Shown here: positions 25,801 through 40,800 of the stretch, one piece after another
Numbering within the stretch: the stretch's first letter is position 1
Layout: each line of letters begins with the position of its first letter
NCBI GenBank assembly: GCA_032622095.1
Contig: CP136064.1
Location: 174,418,310 to 174,482,309, forward strand
Direction: 5' to 3'
From: Siphonodentalium dalli
Lineage: Eukaryota > Mollusca > Scaphopoda > Gadilida > Siphonodentaliidae
DNA: 64,000 nt
Notes under the pieces: model-generated
Database searches by the model: none
Told to the model about the DNA's origin: nothing
What the model saw: only the letters and a program-made list of their open reading frames with translations
Made by a program: the position numbers and the translations under genes

Positions 25801-28800
25801 TTTATAATTTCTATTGACTAATCACAATTGGGTTGTAAGATTATTATTCAGTTGAAATGGCAATATTGTTGCAAAATTTCCAAGGTTAAATCAGTTTTAA
25901 CCTAGGCCTATTTCATCCACCTGTGAAAAAATATTGCATACGCATTTTTTTTCCTCAATTCCCAGGGCTGAAACTATAGCAGCAGTTTAAATTCAATGCC
26001 CTAGCACGGAATTTACAACTATCAAGTAGAGTTGCACAAACTTTTGAAAGTTTCCTAAATTTATCTGGATATTAATAAGCATATTCAAGGGTCACATGCA
26101 AACATCAACCTCAATATTGTCAATAATGGTGTAAAAACTCAGTAAAATGGTAATAATACTTCACTTGTTTGAGTTTCTTTTGTTGTTCTTTGACTCGCTC
26201 AGATTGCCGATGAATCTCGTTTATTTTATCATGGAGTTCTTTCATTCTGTATCGTGTTCTGTTTGTCTCGGTCTTTTTCTCAGCACTGTTATCTTTGTTT
26301 AGGGAAGAAACTCTACAGGAACAACTAGACATCAAGTATATTCGCAAAAAGCTGTGGTGTTGGCTAATTTACATACATTTAGTTAATTAACACTAATATT
26401 CAAACTTTTAAATTGATACTTTTATCGGGAAATTGTTATTCTATACTAATTTTCATTGAAACATCTGGGTAAATCAATATATTCTTGTCGGAATCATGGT
26501 GCAATATTGAGTATTGATACATATGAATGCACATTTATGCAATCGAAAACTTCCCAATAGCTTTCTGGAAGATCGTAATGAAATCAACTTTGCGTGTCAA
26601 TGCCGCAAACAAGATGACATGCCGTCCATGCATGAATATGCCAAATTGCAGAACATCATAACTTCTATTGCTTATTACTTTACATTGCATGGACCGATTT
26701 TGATGATTTAACCACCAAAATGATGGTAAATAAATGGTGATTATCAAAATCCTAATGTCTTGACTAACTTATATGAATAGACATCCTAGGGTGATACGAA
26801 GTTACTGAAATTATAATCGCGATCAAATGCACCTGTGCGATGCGATGACTCAGTGCAACATCCTGCATGTGAATGACAAGGAATTTGTATTTAGTATCGG
26901 ATAACAGTTTTCACTCCACAGGAGACATTCCGTTCTCAAGCAGGACAAATCTGTACAGTGGTGAATTTAGACCTATTAATGCTGTCATTTGTTTCATTCC
27001 AGGGATCAATCTTGGTTGATAGATATGTCAAATACTGTTATAAATCTAGAATGTTTTATACCTTGGGAAAAAATTATTGAAGTCATACAAATTAAAATGT
27101 CACAAAGGAAAAGGAACTGTTTTTCCACGAGCCATGTCTGTCGAGTAGAGTTGAAATGTTGGAATGGCACATGCACCAATGGGGCTAAATTTACAGCAAG
27201 CTAGCGCTGTTTATTGACTGGTTTGGTTGGAAATTTCCTGAGTAAGTATGTTTTTATACCCCTTGGTGCATACTACAAATACGTAATTTGGGTACAGCCA
27301 AGATCGCCAATGACAGATCTCAAGTTTGGACTGCTATAACTATTGCCAATTGTAAGAAACAAATCAAAACACATGTTCAGCACTATATCGATGAGTTTGA
27401 TCAGAAATCTTCAGTACACAGTGTAAACCTATTTTGTTATCCCTCCCCCAAATTATGTAAACAAGGAGCCATGCAATTCATAAATGATGCTTGAGTATGA
27501 TAATTTTGTATTTTAATCATTTATGACTTGCCTCTGACTAAAAAGCATGCCCTTTCGAAGAATTAATAGGAATTCATAGGTACAATAATAAAATATGTGA
27601 TTATATAAGGATACAGTTCAATTATGAATGATTTCAATTCAGCTTCTTTGTCATCATCTTTTGCAACTGCAATAAAAATTTAAAAATATAAATGTTAATG
27701 GTAAAGTAACCATTAAGTCATGTGTTCTTCCCCTAGAGGTAGATAAATATCTGTTAACCCTTTCTATATATATATACTAAATACTCATTGATGATTAGGA
27801 AATGTTCACATAATAAGGTCATTTGTTGAACATATTTTCTGAACATTTCCCACCAATGAATATGAATCATTCTACTCTTGTACTATCTATTCAGCACTTA
27901 TTTCAGTGTTTCAAACTAATATTTCAGAGCAGACAGTAAGCCACTCGAAAATGGTGATAATCAACTATCGCTAAAAAATCAACCATAAGTTCATCTGGGA
28001 AATACACATACCAACTTTGGTTTAGATAAAATAATCCAAACTAGAGTTATCGATCGGAAACCAAAAATGTTAATGGATGGATGGACAGACTGATTACATA
28101 ATACAACCTTTTTTTCAAAAGGCGTATAAAAATTGCTTTGAGTATGATATCACGAAAATGATCGATTTAAAAATGCAAAGAATCGGAAAATTTACACATT
28201 AGAGAACGTAAATAAAACTCGGTAGAGAACCAAATCACCAGGAGTAGCTCCCCTATAGTGCTTAGGAAATGTTCAGATAATATGGTCGTTTGTTGAACTT
28301 ATTATCTAAACAATTCCCACCAATTAATAGAAATCCTTCTGAACTTGTATTAATTATCATTTTGTTTGTCTTTCATCTGCTTACTCTTCCAGATGAATAA
28401 TTTACCATTCCAATGTATACTTTTGTAATTGATAGGAAAATCCATTTAGTAAAGAAAGGGTTAAAATGCATGCTGACACTACCTGAATCCATTTGAAGTT
28501 TGTGCTTCATGGAATCAACCTGTTTCTTGGCATCTTCAACTCTCTCTGTTATCTGTTTGGAAGTTTGTAGTATTTGCTCATACTCTTGGGCATATGGGAA
28601 TGTATCATATTTCTGTTTGTATTCTGTCCACATCTTTCTGTAATGCTCTAAAACATCTGAGTGCTCTTTTCTGTTGATTGAAAATTCAAAATGACAAAAA
28701 ATTAGTAGGCCAGTTTCACCAAACAACAAGAGTTGTGACTCTCCAGTGGGCTACACATGGGCTACAAAAACGTAGCCTTATGAAAAGGACATGGCTCTTT

Positions 28801-31800
28801 GAATCCTCAAATTATTAGCCCAGGAGATATTGGTCAACCTCTGCACACCCTAGAGCCATGCGAACCTTAAATTTTAGGTCGAACCGAACCTTGAAACTGA
28901 ATCATCGTCTCGGTTTTAAATCAAACCGAAACTCGAACCCAAACACTGACCTTGTTGTCGTAGACTCGTGATAGAGTGGACAATCAGAACTGTTAATTGA
29001 CAATATTATAGTAAAATCAAAGGTTATTCAAGTATTGCCTATCTACACTATAAGATAATTACATAACAAAGAATTATTTTATATTGGAGATGGGTAGTCT
29101 GTTTATTTGTCCACGACTTTGGTTCAAATCTACGCATTTTGTTCTGATCTTTTCTGTTTTTGCAAGTGACTTACGATTTTTTACTCAGAAAAGTAACAAA
29201 CGTAGGGTCCCAAATAAGTCCCAAATAAGCACTGTGCAGGGGGAATTTTCTCTTGTAAATAAATTAAGTACAAAAGGTGGTGTTGCTATGTGTCTTCATT
29301 CGGGGAAAAGGGTTGTTTAGCTCTACGAGTTCCCAACTACGTCACCTTTCCTCCCTTGTGTAATATATGTATAAGCAAAATTTACAACTATGGAATATTA
29401 AAGTTAAACATGTTGTACATTCATGTCCAGATAATCCTGGCTGATACTTTCAACTAAATCCCTTAGTTACTCGAAGCTTTCGGGAACCAGCCCCCTCCCC
29501 AATCATGGATCATGGTCCAAAATGTTATAATTGAAGCGTGTACAAACTAAAATTGTGACAGTTAGGAACTTGTTCAACCTTTTTTTGAGAAACATATTCT
29601 GTTATGTAAATTCTGGGTGAAAACTGGGGGGGGGGGGGGGGGGGGGGGGGGGGTGTCACTCTTTTACTTTCAATGCCATACCTGCATTAATTTTTTGGCG
29701 CTGTAATGGATATTTGCATGGAAATCCCAATTGTACGTTATCACATAAGCTTGCTCTGAAACTATCCGAGGAATCTCAACGAACCAGTATTGTCTGTCTT
29801 AATTTTCCAATGCCTATTATTCAAGGCATGAGAGGCTGAGAGCACCATATCGGATTGTTAATGGGACATTGAACACTCGTGTATCAAAATCGCCATAAAA
29901 GAGCTTCAAATTCTGCACATTTTATTTTTATTTTGGATGACCCTGAAATGACGAGAAACAAATCAAGTATAAAATTGACGGACTCAAATCCACTTTTCTA
30001 AATGAATTAAAACTCGTGAAAACAGCAACAGATATCAGACAGGATTTATTCATTTCGGCATCCAGGAAAGAATTTATGACTGGCCTGAAATTTCTTGATA
30101 GAAGTTAGTTTGATAATGGCTAATTATAACTGCTCACATGTCTCACCAGTTGAAATTGTCCGATCGCGCGCAGGCGACTAATGCTATCAATGATTGGTGT
30201 GGCCATGTAAAATACATGGATTTTACATACAGAAATTACATGCATGTGTGTATCCACCCTTAAACGGAATTAAAAAAAAGCTTGTTCGATCTGTATTTAT
30301 GTATTCATCAATAATCATAACTTGTTGTCTCGTTAGTTAGGTATAATTACATGTATGTCTATAAGTAAAATTATATAGATAATAAAACAAACTTTGACGA
30401 CAGACTGAGATAGAACACCAGAAATGTTATAGTTTTACTACTTAATTATCACGAATTTGACATGTCGGGCCGGACCGTTTAGCGGGAACGGAATAATGTT
30501 ATTATGCCAACAGACCTCTTCAATGAAATATCACCTAGTTACCCCACCCGAGTAACGATCAAATTAATTATGTCCAATGTAAACACATAGTGTCACACAG
30601 TTGTGTGTAAACCAATTAATATACTGTATATAATCAATAAACAATTCCTAGTACGCAAAACTTTCCCATTTTGCGGAACTAAAGAAAAAGTTCGATATAA
30701 ACGAATCCCGTCTAAGGTTTCGAACCGGAACAAATCATCATGGCGGTTTCGAATCGAACTGAACCTCGAACGGTTCGCATGGGACTAGCACATCCCCCAC
30801 TCAATTCACACCACTAATTTTCTTTCTTAATGTCTGCTCTAATTTTTGTCGGTTGTTAACACGTTCACTGCCGAAAACCAATGGGTAATTCCATCCCGTA
30901 TGCCAACATGGGATTTGATGTTTTGCCGATAGTAGTTGATATTTTACGTATGTATGGGTAATGGTTCGACCAATATCGGGTTATATGATTCTGAAACATG
31001 ATATAAGGCTACTATGAGATAACTCGTAGTCGGCAACTGGGACGGAATTTATTAGTGTTTCATTGCTGGTGCCAGCTACGAGTTATCTCGTAGGTAAATA
31101 CAATTACGTTGTCAGTGGCTTAGATGACGAAGAGCGCTATATACTTGTACAAGCATATCGTGTATAAGACATGGTAAATTAATTTATATATGATAATTGG
31201 TACAAACTACGTCTAGAGATGGGCGGTATTGACATTTCAATCTCGGTATCGGTAAATTTTCGTTGATTTACCTCGGTATCGGTACGGTAATCGGTATTGC
31301 TATTAAATTATAAGACTAGAGCAGATATTCCCGGTAAATTGTTGTAATTCAAGTTTTTAGCTGAACAGTATGCGTGTATACAGGTATATGACCACGGTCC
31401 ACGGATTTACTACATTCGTGACAACAGCTAAATTAGGCAACAAAATGACCTACGCAATTAAGTAATATTCACACATTTCTTTGATGATTTACACGCATGT
31501 CATTGCACTGATTTGAAAAGAATAAGAACATGACTACAATATTTTTCATGTCAATTTGATTTCCATAACATTGCAATGAGTGAATAAAATTGTGATTAGT
31601 AATCTGTAATCACAATTCACAAATTTAATAAAGTTTGCGCGATGTCATGAAAATCGGCAAACGATGGCAATTTCCGAACTGCAGATGTCCAAACCCGCGG
31701 GTGGTTCATAATCTCCTCATTGTAGCGTAATTTATACCATCCATGTATATAAGCGTCCCTCTTATTTATAGCAGGCAAATTACCGGTAGCACATGCATGG

Positions 31801-34800
31801 TGCCCAAATGTTAATTTAAAGTTATCACGCAACCTTTTTTGGTCAAATATAGGCACATATGTATAATATGCCAGTAGGTATATATGTTTAATTTATAGTA
31901 GGATAAAAACATATTTGTGTACCGACATATATGCGCACAACTTTCCCAGAAGATGTGCTATTTGCAACTGACAAGATCAGTATCTGCACGCGTATATCAA
32001 ATCGTTATTGCATCCCATAACACATGCTTCGATCCAACTTGGAACACGGATTAAAGACTTGTGGCCTCTACCGAGTTACCCACGCATTTTCCAGTTTGCA
32101 CGGATACCGAAATTGACACATAACTATCCAGCTATGAGTAGTCAAACGTCATGATGTTAGTTACATTGTCATTAATATGTCGTAAAGATCAAAGATGCCG
32201 TCGGGCAGCTGTGCCCTTTATGTAACAACGTTGCAATAGACTAATACATGTTGTATCGACTTGTTACACCAAGTTATCATAATTATCCGATTCCTGTTGC
32301 TTATATACGGTGACAAGGCACACACATACGCTGGCAACACATGAATAATTTCAATACCGAAAATACGGTATTTTTAGTTTTGATTCGGTACGGTAAATCG
32401 GTATTACGCTGATACCGATACCGCACGGTAAATACCGAGTACCGCCCATCTCTAACTACGTCGCATAAGACGTCGAAAACATAATATGTATTTACCTACG
32501 AGATAACTTGTAGCTGGCATCATCGATGACCACTGGTGAGTTTCATCCCAGGTGCCGACTACGAGTTATCTCGTAGGAGCTTTATAACACGTATCATCTT
32601 TCATTTGACCCGAATTTTATCGACTAAAATTGTATAAAGCACGATAATTCATTTATATATACACACTTTTACACCCATTGCCAGGGAAATGAACTTGCAT
32701 GCATGGGTATACAAGCCATGTGTATCCGCTTGATCACACACTTGAAGTAGGGCTAGCAGCAGTTTCCAGCAGCCTCTGGCACTATATCCGATAATACTAT
32801 AGTACTATATAAGTAAGAGATGTGTAATAACCATAGAACCTAAGCTGATAATCAGGTAATTAGTTAGAAATTAGCGCACTCGACCAAGGTGCTTAGTTCT
32901 AACTAATCTCAACACACAAGTAAGTGTTGTTCTCTTTTATGTTACATAGCAAAGCTTATGTATTTAGTGGACCTTCCAGTGGCTTGCACCCATCCCCTAA
33001 CCATGGGGTGTATTATCAGTTATAGGCCTATAGCTTCAAATGAAATCTGAACATTCCAGAGCAAACTGATTACTGATTTATGCAACCAAAGCCCGCTATA
33101 TATATTTGTCCGGGAAAGGTCTATGTGCACATATATATCATGGTTCAGGGACGTACAGAAGAGGTCTATGGGAATCGTTGTATCTCAAGCCATCGCAATT
33201 ATACATATAAAATCGATCAATGGGATCGCTGGGCATGTATTGGCGCATACACCAACATTGCTTGCGGTTTGTGTTGTTATTTATGTGGTATGAACATTAC
33301 TCGTAGTAGCAGTCCCCATGGAACCGTTTACTACGAGTTAACTCGTAGTGGCAGTCAACGTGTTAACAAGAAAAATTAAAATGTCAATGATATTGTAGCT
33401 CAACTTGGAAGGAGTTAATTTTTTGCTTTCAGTTAAAATATATTCTTGGTTTAAATTGGAGTAAGACAGTCTGCTATTAGCATTTAGAATATATAGTCTG
33501 GTCGATAAACTCAAATTTTAGGGTCAACCTAGAAAAAATTTGGACTAAGTTGGTTTTTATATCATTTTGAAGAGGAAGCTCTCCTCTATAACATATCCAA
33601 AATCCGCTAAAATCCGCTTTGAGCAATTTTTGTAATTCAAGATGGCGTCCAAGATGGCTGCCATTTTCCTATAAGTCAGCTCGATGCAATTATAGTGAGA
33701 ACATCTTGTCATATGTATACACTTGTATACATTTTTGTGAAGCTATGACATAACGCCATCTTTATGTGCCAAAATTGAAACTTCCCGTCTAAGATGGCCG
33801 CCAAAATGGCGACCGGAAGTGGAATTCATACGTTTTTACTAATACTTTTAAGATAAGTTTCTGAGGTCTTGAACTGGTTGAGAATTGTGACTTTATTTTG
33901 TATATAGCATGTTAACTGACCATTGGAGCAATGGAATATGCTGTTCGTGGGGGTCCACACCCTTCCAATGACTCAAAAATTCGATTTTACAAAACACGGT
34001 ATAACATTTTACAAAAGATCCCCTTGTGATTCTGGTCACATTTCACCAAGAAGTGGGAAGAACTGTGCAATGTAAGTGATCCATTCTATATCTTATTGAT
34101 ATTCGAACTCAATGGTACCAAAATTGTCACTTTGGCTCAAAATGGCTGTCAAAATGGCCGCCAAAATATGGAAAAATGTTAATTATTATCCCAACGTGCC
34201 ATGCAACCGCTTACAAGTTATGGTGATGTACACAAATGACTATTCCGTATTATATACCAACATTTCTTATGCACCTTGATTAATTTTTACTATTTACCAT
34301 TCTGAAATCACCAGAATTATGGGATTTTTCTATCACAAACAGCATCAAACTCGGCAAAAAATCACTATCTTTAGTATCAATGGTTCTTTTTATTTTGATA
34401 TGCCTTAAATATGACATAGTGTGTTGTTTTAGACAATATTACTCAAGATTGCATGCAAAATGGCAACCAAATTTAGTAAAAAGTTTATATTCCGAACATT
34501 ATTCTCGGCTGTTCCGAAATGGTAGCAAATTGTGACTCACTTGGTTATTAAACATGCTACTTAATCAATGGACAACTTAATCTTATATTATTGAACCTGA
34601 ACTGACAGGTATCATATTATGTGGCTACTCTGGCCCATTAGCATCAAAAATTTATTAACTTATAAACTATTGTCAGGAAAACCGTTTTCTTCACATTGCA
34701 TATAAAACGCAATTAATGTGGAGAACACTCTGATATTACCTCTATCGATTAACATATCCTTGAGTTATTGTGGAAAGTGATAGTCACACAAAGGTGCACC

Positions 34801-37800
34801 AGTACAAATCACACATGAGCATGCAGTCACTCGATATATACAAACATGAATACTACGTAAATGGCCATGTGCCACTCGTTGTATAGGCATACACCTCACC
34901 CATTACCATACAGCCACAATTGGGTTTACCCATACACCAACGCATGGTCATATAGCCGTGAATAACATTGCAGACACACCAGGTATACTCCCACACATCA
35001 CATGACATGTATACATATTCACTACATACATGAACACAAAGTAACCTCTTGTATACCTATTCGCCTAACCATAGATCATACAGTCACTCCATGAATATGT
35101 ATTTGCCACATGCATAGCTATACAGCCACTAAATATATACATATACACCTCACCGATGACCATACAGTCACTCCATACATGTTCGCTACATCCAGTGTTA
35201 TATATTACTTCTTGTATATCTATTTGCCTCACCAGTGGTCATACAGTCTCACTCCCTGTATATATACATATTTGCGACACCCATGGCCATATAGCCACTC
35301 AAGATATACATATACACCCAACCCAAAACCATAGAGTCACTCTAGGTATATACATATAACTTCACAAAAGTGGCCTTACAGCCATTCTAGATATATCAAT
35401 GTCTCGTACCGCGCATACGGCCATTCATACACTCCAGACTTGCATATACACCTGACCCATGACATTTCAGCTTCTCGCTGTATACGCATAAATCACATTC
35501 GTGATCGTAGTCACTCCTTGTATATCAATTCACCCCACCATTAATTTTGTCATACTGTCAATCCCCATATACATATGTACATATTGGGCCTTATTGGCCG
35601 TGCCATGGCCATGTAGTCACTCATGATATACATATACACCTCACCCATGACACAGCATCACTCCAGGTGTGTATATATACCTCACCAATGGCCATACAAC
35701 CCTTCTAGATATACCAATACCCCGCACACACGGCCATTCGTACAATTCAGACTTGCATATACAGCTCAATCGTGACAATTCAGCCACTCGCTGTATACAT
35801 ATACACCCTCTCCACGAGCATTCAGCTAGTTACTGTATGCTTGTACACACCACCAAAGACAATACAATAGTACATATTAACATATACATCCCATCCATCA
35901 CCATGAGGTTGCTCTCTATATACACTAACCGCCAATGGCCATCAAAGTGTACTCCAGGTATGCATATACACTCCAACAATCACCGTGCAGTCATTCCATG
36001 TATACATATACACATTGCCCATAACCACACAACCACACCCTATTTATACATACACCCAAACATTACCATACATCCAACATGTGTATACATATACACCCGC
36101 CCATGACAATACATCCACCCAATGTACATATGTACAGCCCACCACTGACCACACAATCACTCCATGTATACATACAGGACAGTGTAGCTGCTCTCGTTAT
36201 GACCATACACCACTTCAATGACCAGACAGCCACTCACTGTAAACATGTTCACCTCACACATCAGCATACAGCTACTCCTTATATACATATACATATACAT
36301 CTCACTATGGACATCCCATCCATGACCATATAGTCACACATTGTATAACTATTCACACCATTCATGAATACAATAGTTCCATGTATACCTACTCACATCG
36401 CCTATGACCAGACAATCAACAGACATACACACTGTATTAAGTTGATCAATGTTGATGCTAATGGACCGGAATAGCCACTTAATATGATCCATCTCAGTTC
36501 GGTTTCAACGTTCTGCCCATTTCCGTTCAAAAACAAGGAAGCTTTAGGCAAAATCCATATTGCATTCATCAAAATGAATTTGTCATGACTCGTAGGGTAC
36601 CGGGACAATCAGAATAGAACATTTAGTTGATTAAGTAGCACGTGAGTCACAATTGATTATGTATACATATACACCACGTATATACACATATGTTTATGTA
36701 TATAATAATGTTTACCAAACTTGGTTGCCATTTTGGAAGCCATCTTGAGTAATTTTGTCTAAAACAACTCAGTGTGACACATGCACCACATATCAAAACA
36801 ATAAACATCTTTTGATACCAAACATAGTTCCATTTTACTTTCAAAATATGGCTCAAACCTGAACAGCGATTTTTTGCCGATTTTGATATCAGGATTGTGA
36901 CAGAAAATTTCGAATAATTCTGGTAATTTCAGTGGTTAAAATAGTAACAAAATACCAAAGGTGCATCAGAAATGTTAGTACTCAAGCTATATAAGACATA
37001 CTAGTCAACTGTGTGCATCACCCTAAATTGTAAGCGGTTGCGTGGCACGCTGGGATAATAATTACCATTTTCCATATTTTGGTGGCCATATTGGCAGCCA
37101 TTTTGAGCCAAAGTGACAATTTTGGTACCTTTGAATTCGAATATCAATAAGATATAGAATGGATCAGTTACATTGCACAGTTCTTCCCACTTCTTGATGA
37201 AATATGATTAGAATATCGGGGATCTTTTGTGAAATGTTATACCGCGTTTTGTAAAATCGATTTTTTGAGTGACCAGAAGGGGTGTGGACCTCAGGAACAG
37301 CATATTTCATTGCTCCAATTGTCAGTTAACATGCTATATACAAAATAAAGCCAAAATTCTCAACCAGTTCCAAACCACGGACACTTATCTTAAAGATATT
37401 ATTAAAAAAACGTAAAAAATCCACGTCCGGTCGCCATTTTAGCGGCCATCTTGGACCGGGAGTTCCAATTTTGGCACATAAAGGTGGCGTTATGTCTTAG
37501 CTTCACAAAAATGTATACATGTGTATACATATGACAAGATGTTCTCACTATAATTGCATCAAGCTGACTTATATGAAAATGGCAGCCATCTTGGACGCCA
37601 TCTTGAATTACAAAAAATGCTCAAAGCGGATTTTAGCGGATTTTGGATATGTTATGGAGGAGAGCTTCCTCTTCAAAATGATATAAAAATCAACTTAGTC
37701 CAAATTTTTTCTAGGTCAAACCTTTTATCGACCAGACTAATAGTCGGAGAGAGAGTCTTCTATATTTGAATGTCAGCAACCTCAAATTATAGCAAATTGA

Positions 37801-40800
37801 TACATATACCTCTCCAGTTCTCGCTTCTCTAGTGTGTTATTCAACTTCTGTTGTACAGCAGTTTCATGTTCAGCCAGTACTGATGCTGTTTTCTTTAAAC
37901 TACAAATATTTGTCATAAAAGTAGATAAAAATGAGAGCACCTCAACAAGAGGTTTTAGTGCACATCCAGTTAAAATTATTAAACTCTGAAGGGGCATGCA
38001 TGGGAGGTAGCACAATTGTGATGGAAATTAGTGATTTTTAGGAATTTCTGTGAGTTTTCAAGATAAGGAAAAATAAGATTCAATATTTATAGAATCAGCA
38101 GAAGCGATGCTCAACACACCCATAATTTTATCAGTAATATGTAAACAGATTAATAGTTATATATTATCAATTCAGAAGGGAATATCTTTTCACTTCCAAG
38201 AAAAATAATGGAGTACCAAAGACAGATTGAGTTACTTATTCCAATAATTGACTCTTTTCTTCAGTCAGGGTTTAACGTTGTTTTAGGCTTTTAGCCACGA
38301 GGCCAGTGTTTACACTGTCATTGCCACTCATTGGCCAAAGTTTTTTTACCACACAATTTTAAATCTAATTCAATGGAGCAACATGAGAATCAAATTTATA
38401 GTATGATCATCTGCTAAAATACCAGAAGTTTGAACTAGCATAAAACAGTAAATAAAATCATTGTTCTTCATGATATGTTTGCATGATATTAAAATGAGTG
38501 ACAAATAATTTACAATGTTTTAACATTGACTGGGTCAGCTAATTGATTAGGTGATACAGCTTAAAGCTGCTTTCACATAAATGAGTTTAATGGTTAACGC
38601 ATGCAGGAAGGAAATTACTTTTGAAATTTTGATTGGCAAATAACCTCACATTGACATGATTAGATAGCATTGTTCTAAAATCATATAAAATTCATACCAA
38701 ATTGCATAGCTTTTATCCAAATATTGGTAGCAAATTGCGATGCAATACCAGTTAATTTGCTCCCTGAATGCATGTGTTTTACGAACATGTTAGGCAGACA
38801 TAAGATGCATTGTTTCAAACAGCAGAGTCAGCACTGGACCATTCACATAACTGTGTAAAAAGATGTCTCTCTAAAATGACTTCACAAAAAAATCAGTAAA
38901 TCGTGCGTGAACGCTCTATATCCTGACAGGGAATTCCGGGTTACGTTATTTAAATGTCATTTTATTTGGTAATTCCCTGAAAGTTGGCATTGCTCCAGTT
39001 TTGTTTTGCTCAGATGAAGATGCTGAAGGAAGTTTATGAAATTGGTAACGACGAAGATCTCTTAGAACTTATTTGAAAATATAACCATAGATGTGTTTTA
39101 TTCACACAATATAGTTAAGTTATATACAGCAAAGCATCAATAATAATTCAAAAGTCTGGTGTAATTATTGTGAGGGAGTGGCATAACCAGGATAGGTTGT
39201 CTTCCTGTCATCCCCCGGTGCCAATATAATAAATAATTTCTCAATGGCATAAACCATTTATACAATCCAAAGCACCCGAGCCAACATGATGCCCAGAAAT
39301 GCCCAAATTCATTGGACGAGATCAAGACTCCCATCTAATAAAAAGAACGTACCACCATGGTTTGTACTATGATACTACCATTGTACTATCATGGTACTAA
39401 AATGGTACTACTGTGGCACTACCATTGTACTACCATGGTACTACCATGGTGCTACTGTGGTAAAGTGAAATTTACCATGGTACCATGGAACTCTAATATG
39501 GTACTGTACTGAATGATTCTTTATGGTACTACCCTGATACTACCAGTATTAAATTGATATCTATTATCTACCATGGTACTGTTGGTACTACCATGGTAAA
39601 GTGAAATTTACCATGGTACCATGGGACTATACTAGGGTACTCTACCATGTTACAGTTGATGCCTTTGTAAAGTGTCTTTTGTCATATTTATAGACTAGAT
39701 TATTCATATATATGTAGACCAAGTCGTCTCTGTCCAAAATAACTTGGGATATTGACTCTACACACAAGGTTACATCTTTCGATGAATCCATTTTGAACAA
39801 GCAAAGAGAACTAAATGTATTGCATAATTGTCAAACGCTTGCATTCAATGGACAGTTAATGGATAGTTAAACACATATGTGAAAGGTTACACGCCATGCG
39901 TAACCTAAACGCATATGTTAAACATATGTATGTGAAAGCAGCTTAAGGGCCACAAAATTCATCAGGGCAGTACACTATCAAACAATGGACCACCAAAAGC
40001 AATAAAACAGTAATGAGGATGAACAATTTAACACAAATGAATCCATTGTCACAAGGTTGAATGGTAGATGGTGGGTTGTGGTATATTGTCAAGTAACAAT
40101 GGTGGGACTAAATAGATTTGTTTCACTAGGTTTAGCGGACTTATGTTATTATAATTATATAGTTATGCTAGATGTTAAATAAAAAATATATTCATTAATT
40201 TTGAGCCCAGAAAATGAGGATTTAGTTTAGCCAAAGTTTTTTTAATTTGGCAAAATAAATCAGAATTGACAAAAAATATTGGCCAAAAGAATTTCGGGGC
40301 AGCATGAACACTGCACTAGGCCACGACACGGTGAGCGCAGTGTTTGAAATTGATGTTCTAGTACGACATATAACAAAAATCTAACATTATTGGCAGAACA
40401 TCTCATCTGAGTTTCCAGTCAGAGAAGTTGAATTCTACATACTTGAAGCTTATATACTATCGGAAAAACAAAGTGTCAAAGAATTAGTTTGATTCATTGC
40501 AATGAGTGCATAATATATCTTGTAAAGTGATGAGTGGGTGCTTGAAAAATCCAAACCTGTTACAGTTATCTCTGTTAAAAGCAAATTGCTTGTGAGCAGA
40601 TTTTGCTTCTGCATCAAGACGAGTTAATTCTGTCTGTTTCATCTCCATCTCAGCACTGGTATGCTCTATTTCATTCTCAAGAGCTGAAATATTAAGCTTT
40701 GTGAATTTATGAGGAACTACTCTCACTGTTTCAAAATGTAATGACAAATGATTTCGAACAAATTTCTAAAAGTCACATCCTCCCCTAGACATATCGTAGG

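Noticed and set aside
35669-36106. 145-codon ORF, plus strand
   Set aside because: It lies wholly inside the degenerate minisatellite of a transposon; the His/Thr/Tyr/Ile composition follows from the repeat words.
34780-36420. CRISPR-like or regulated repeat array
   Set aside because: Units are degenerate with irregular spacing and no unique spacers, in eukaryotic DNA within a transposon.
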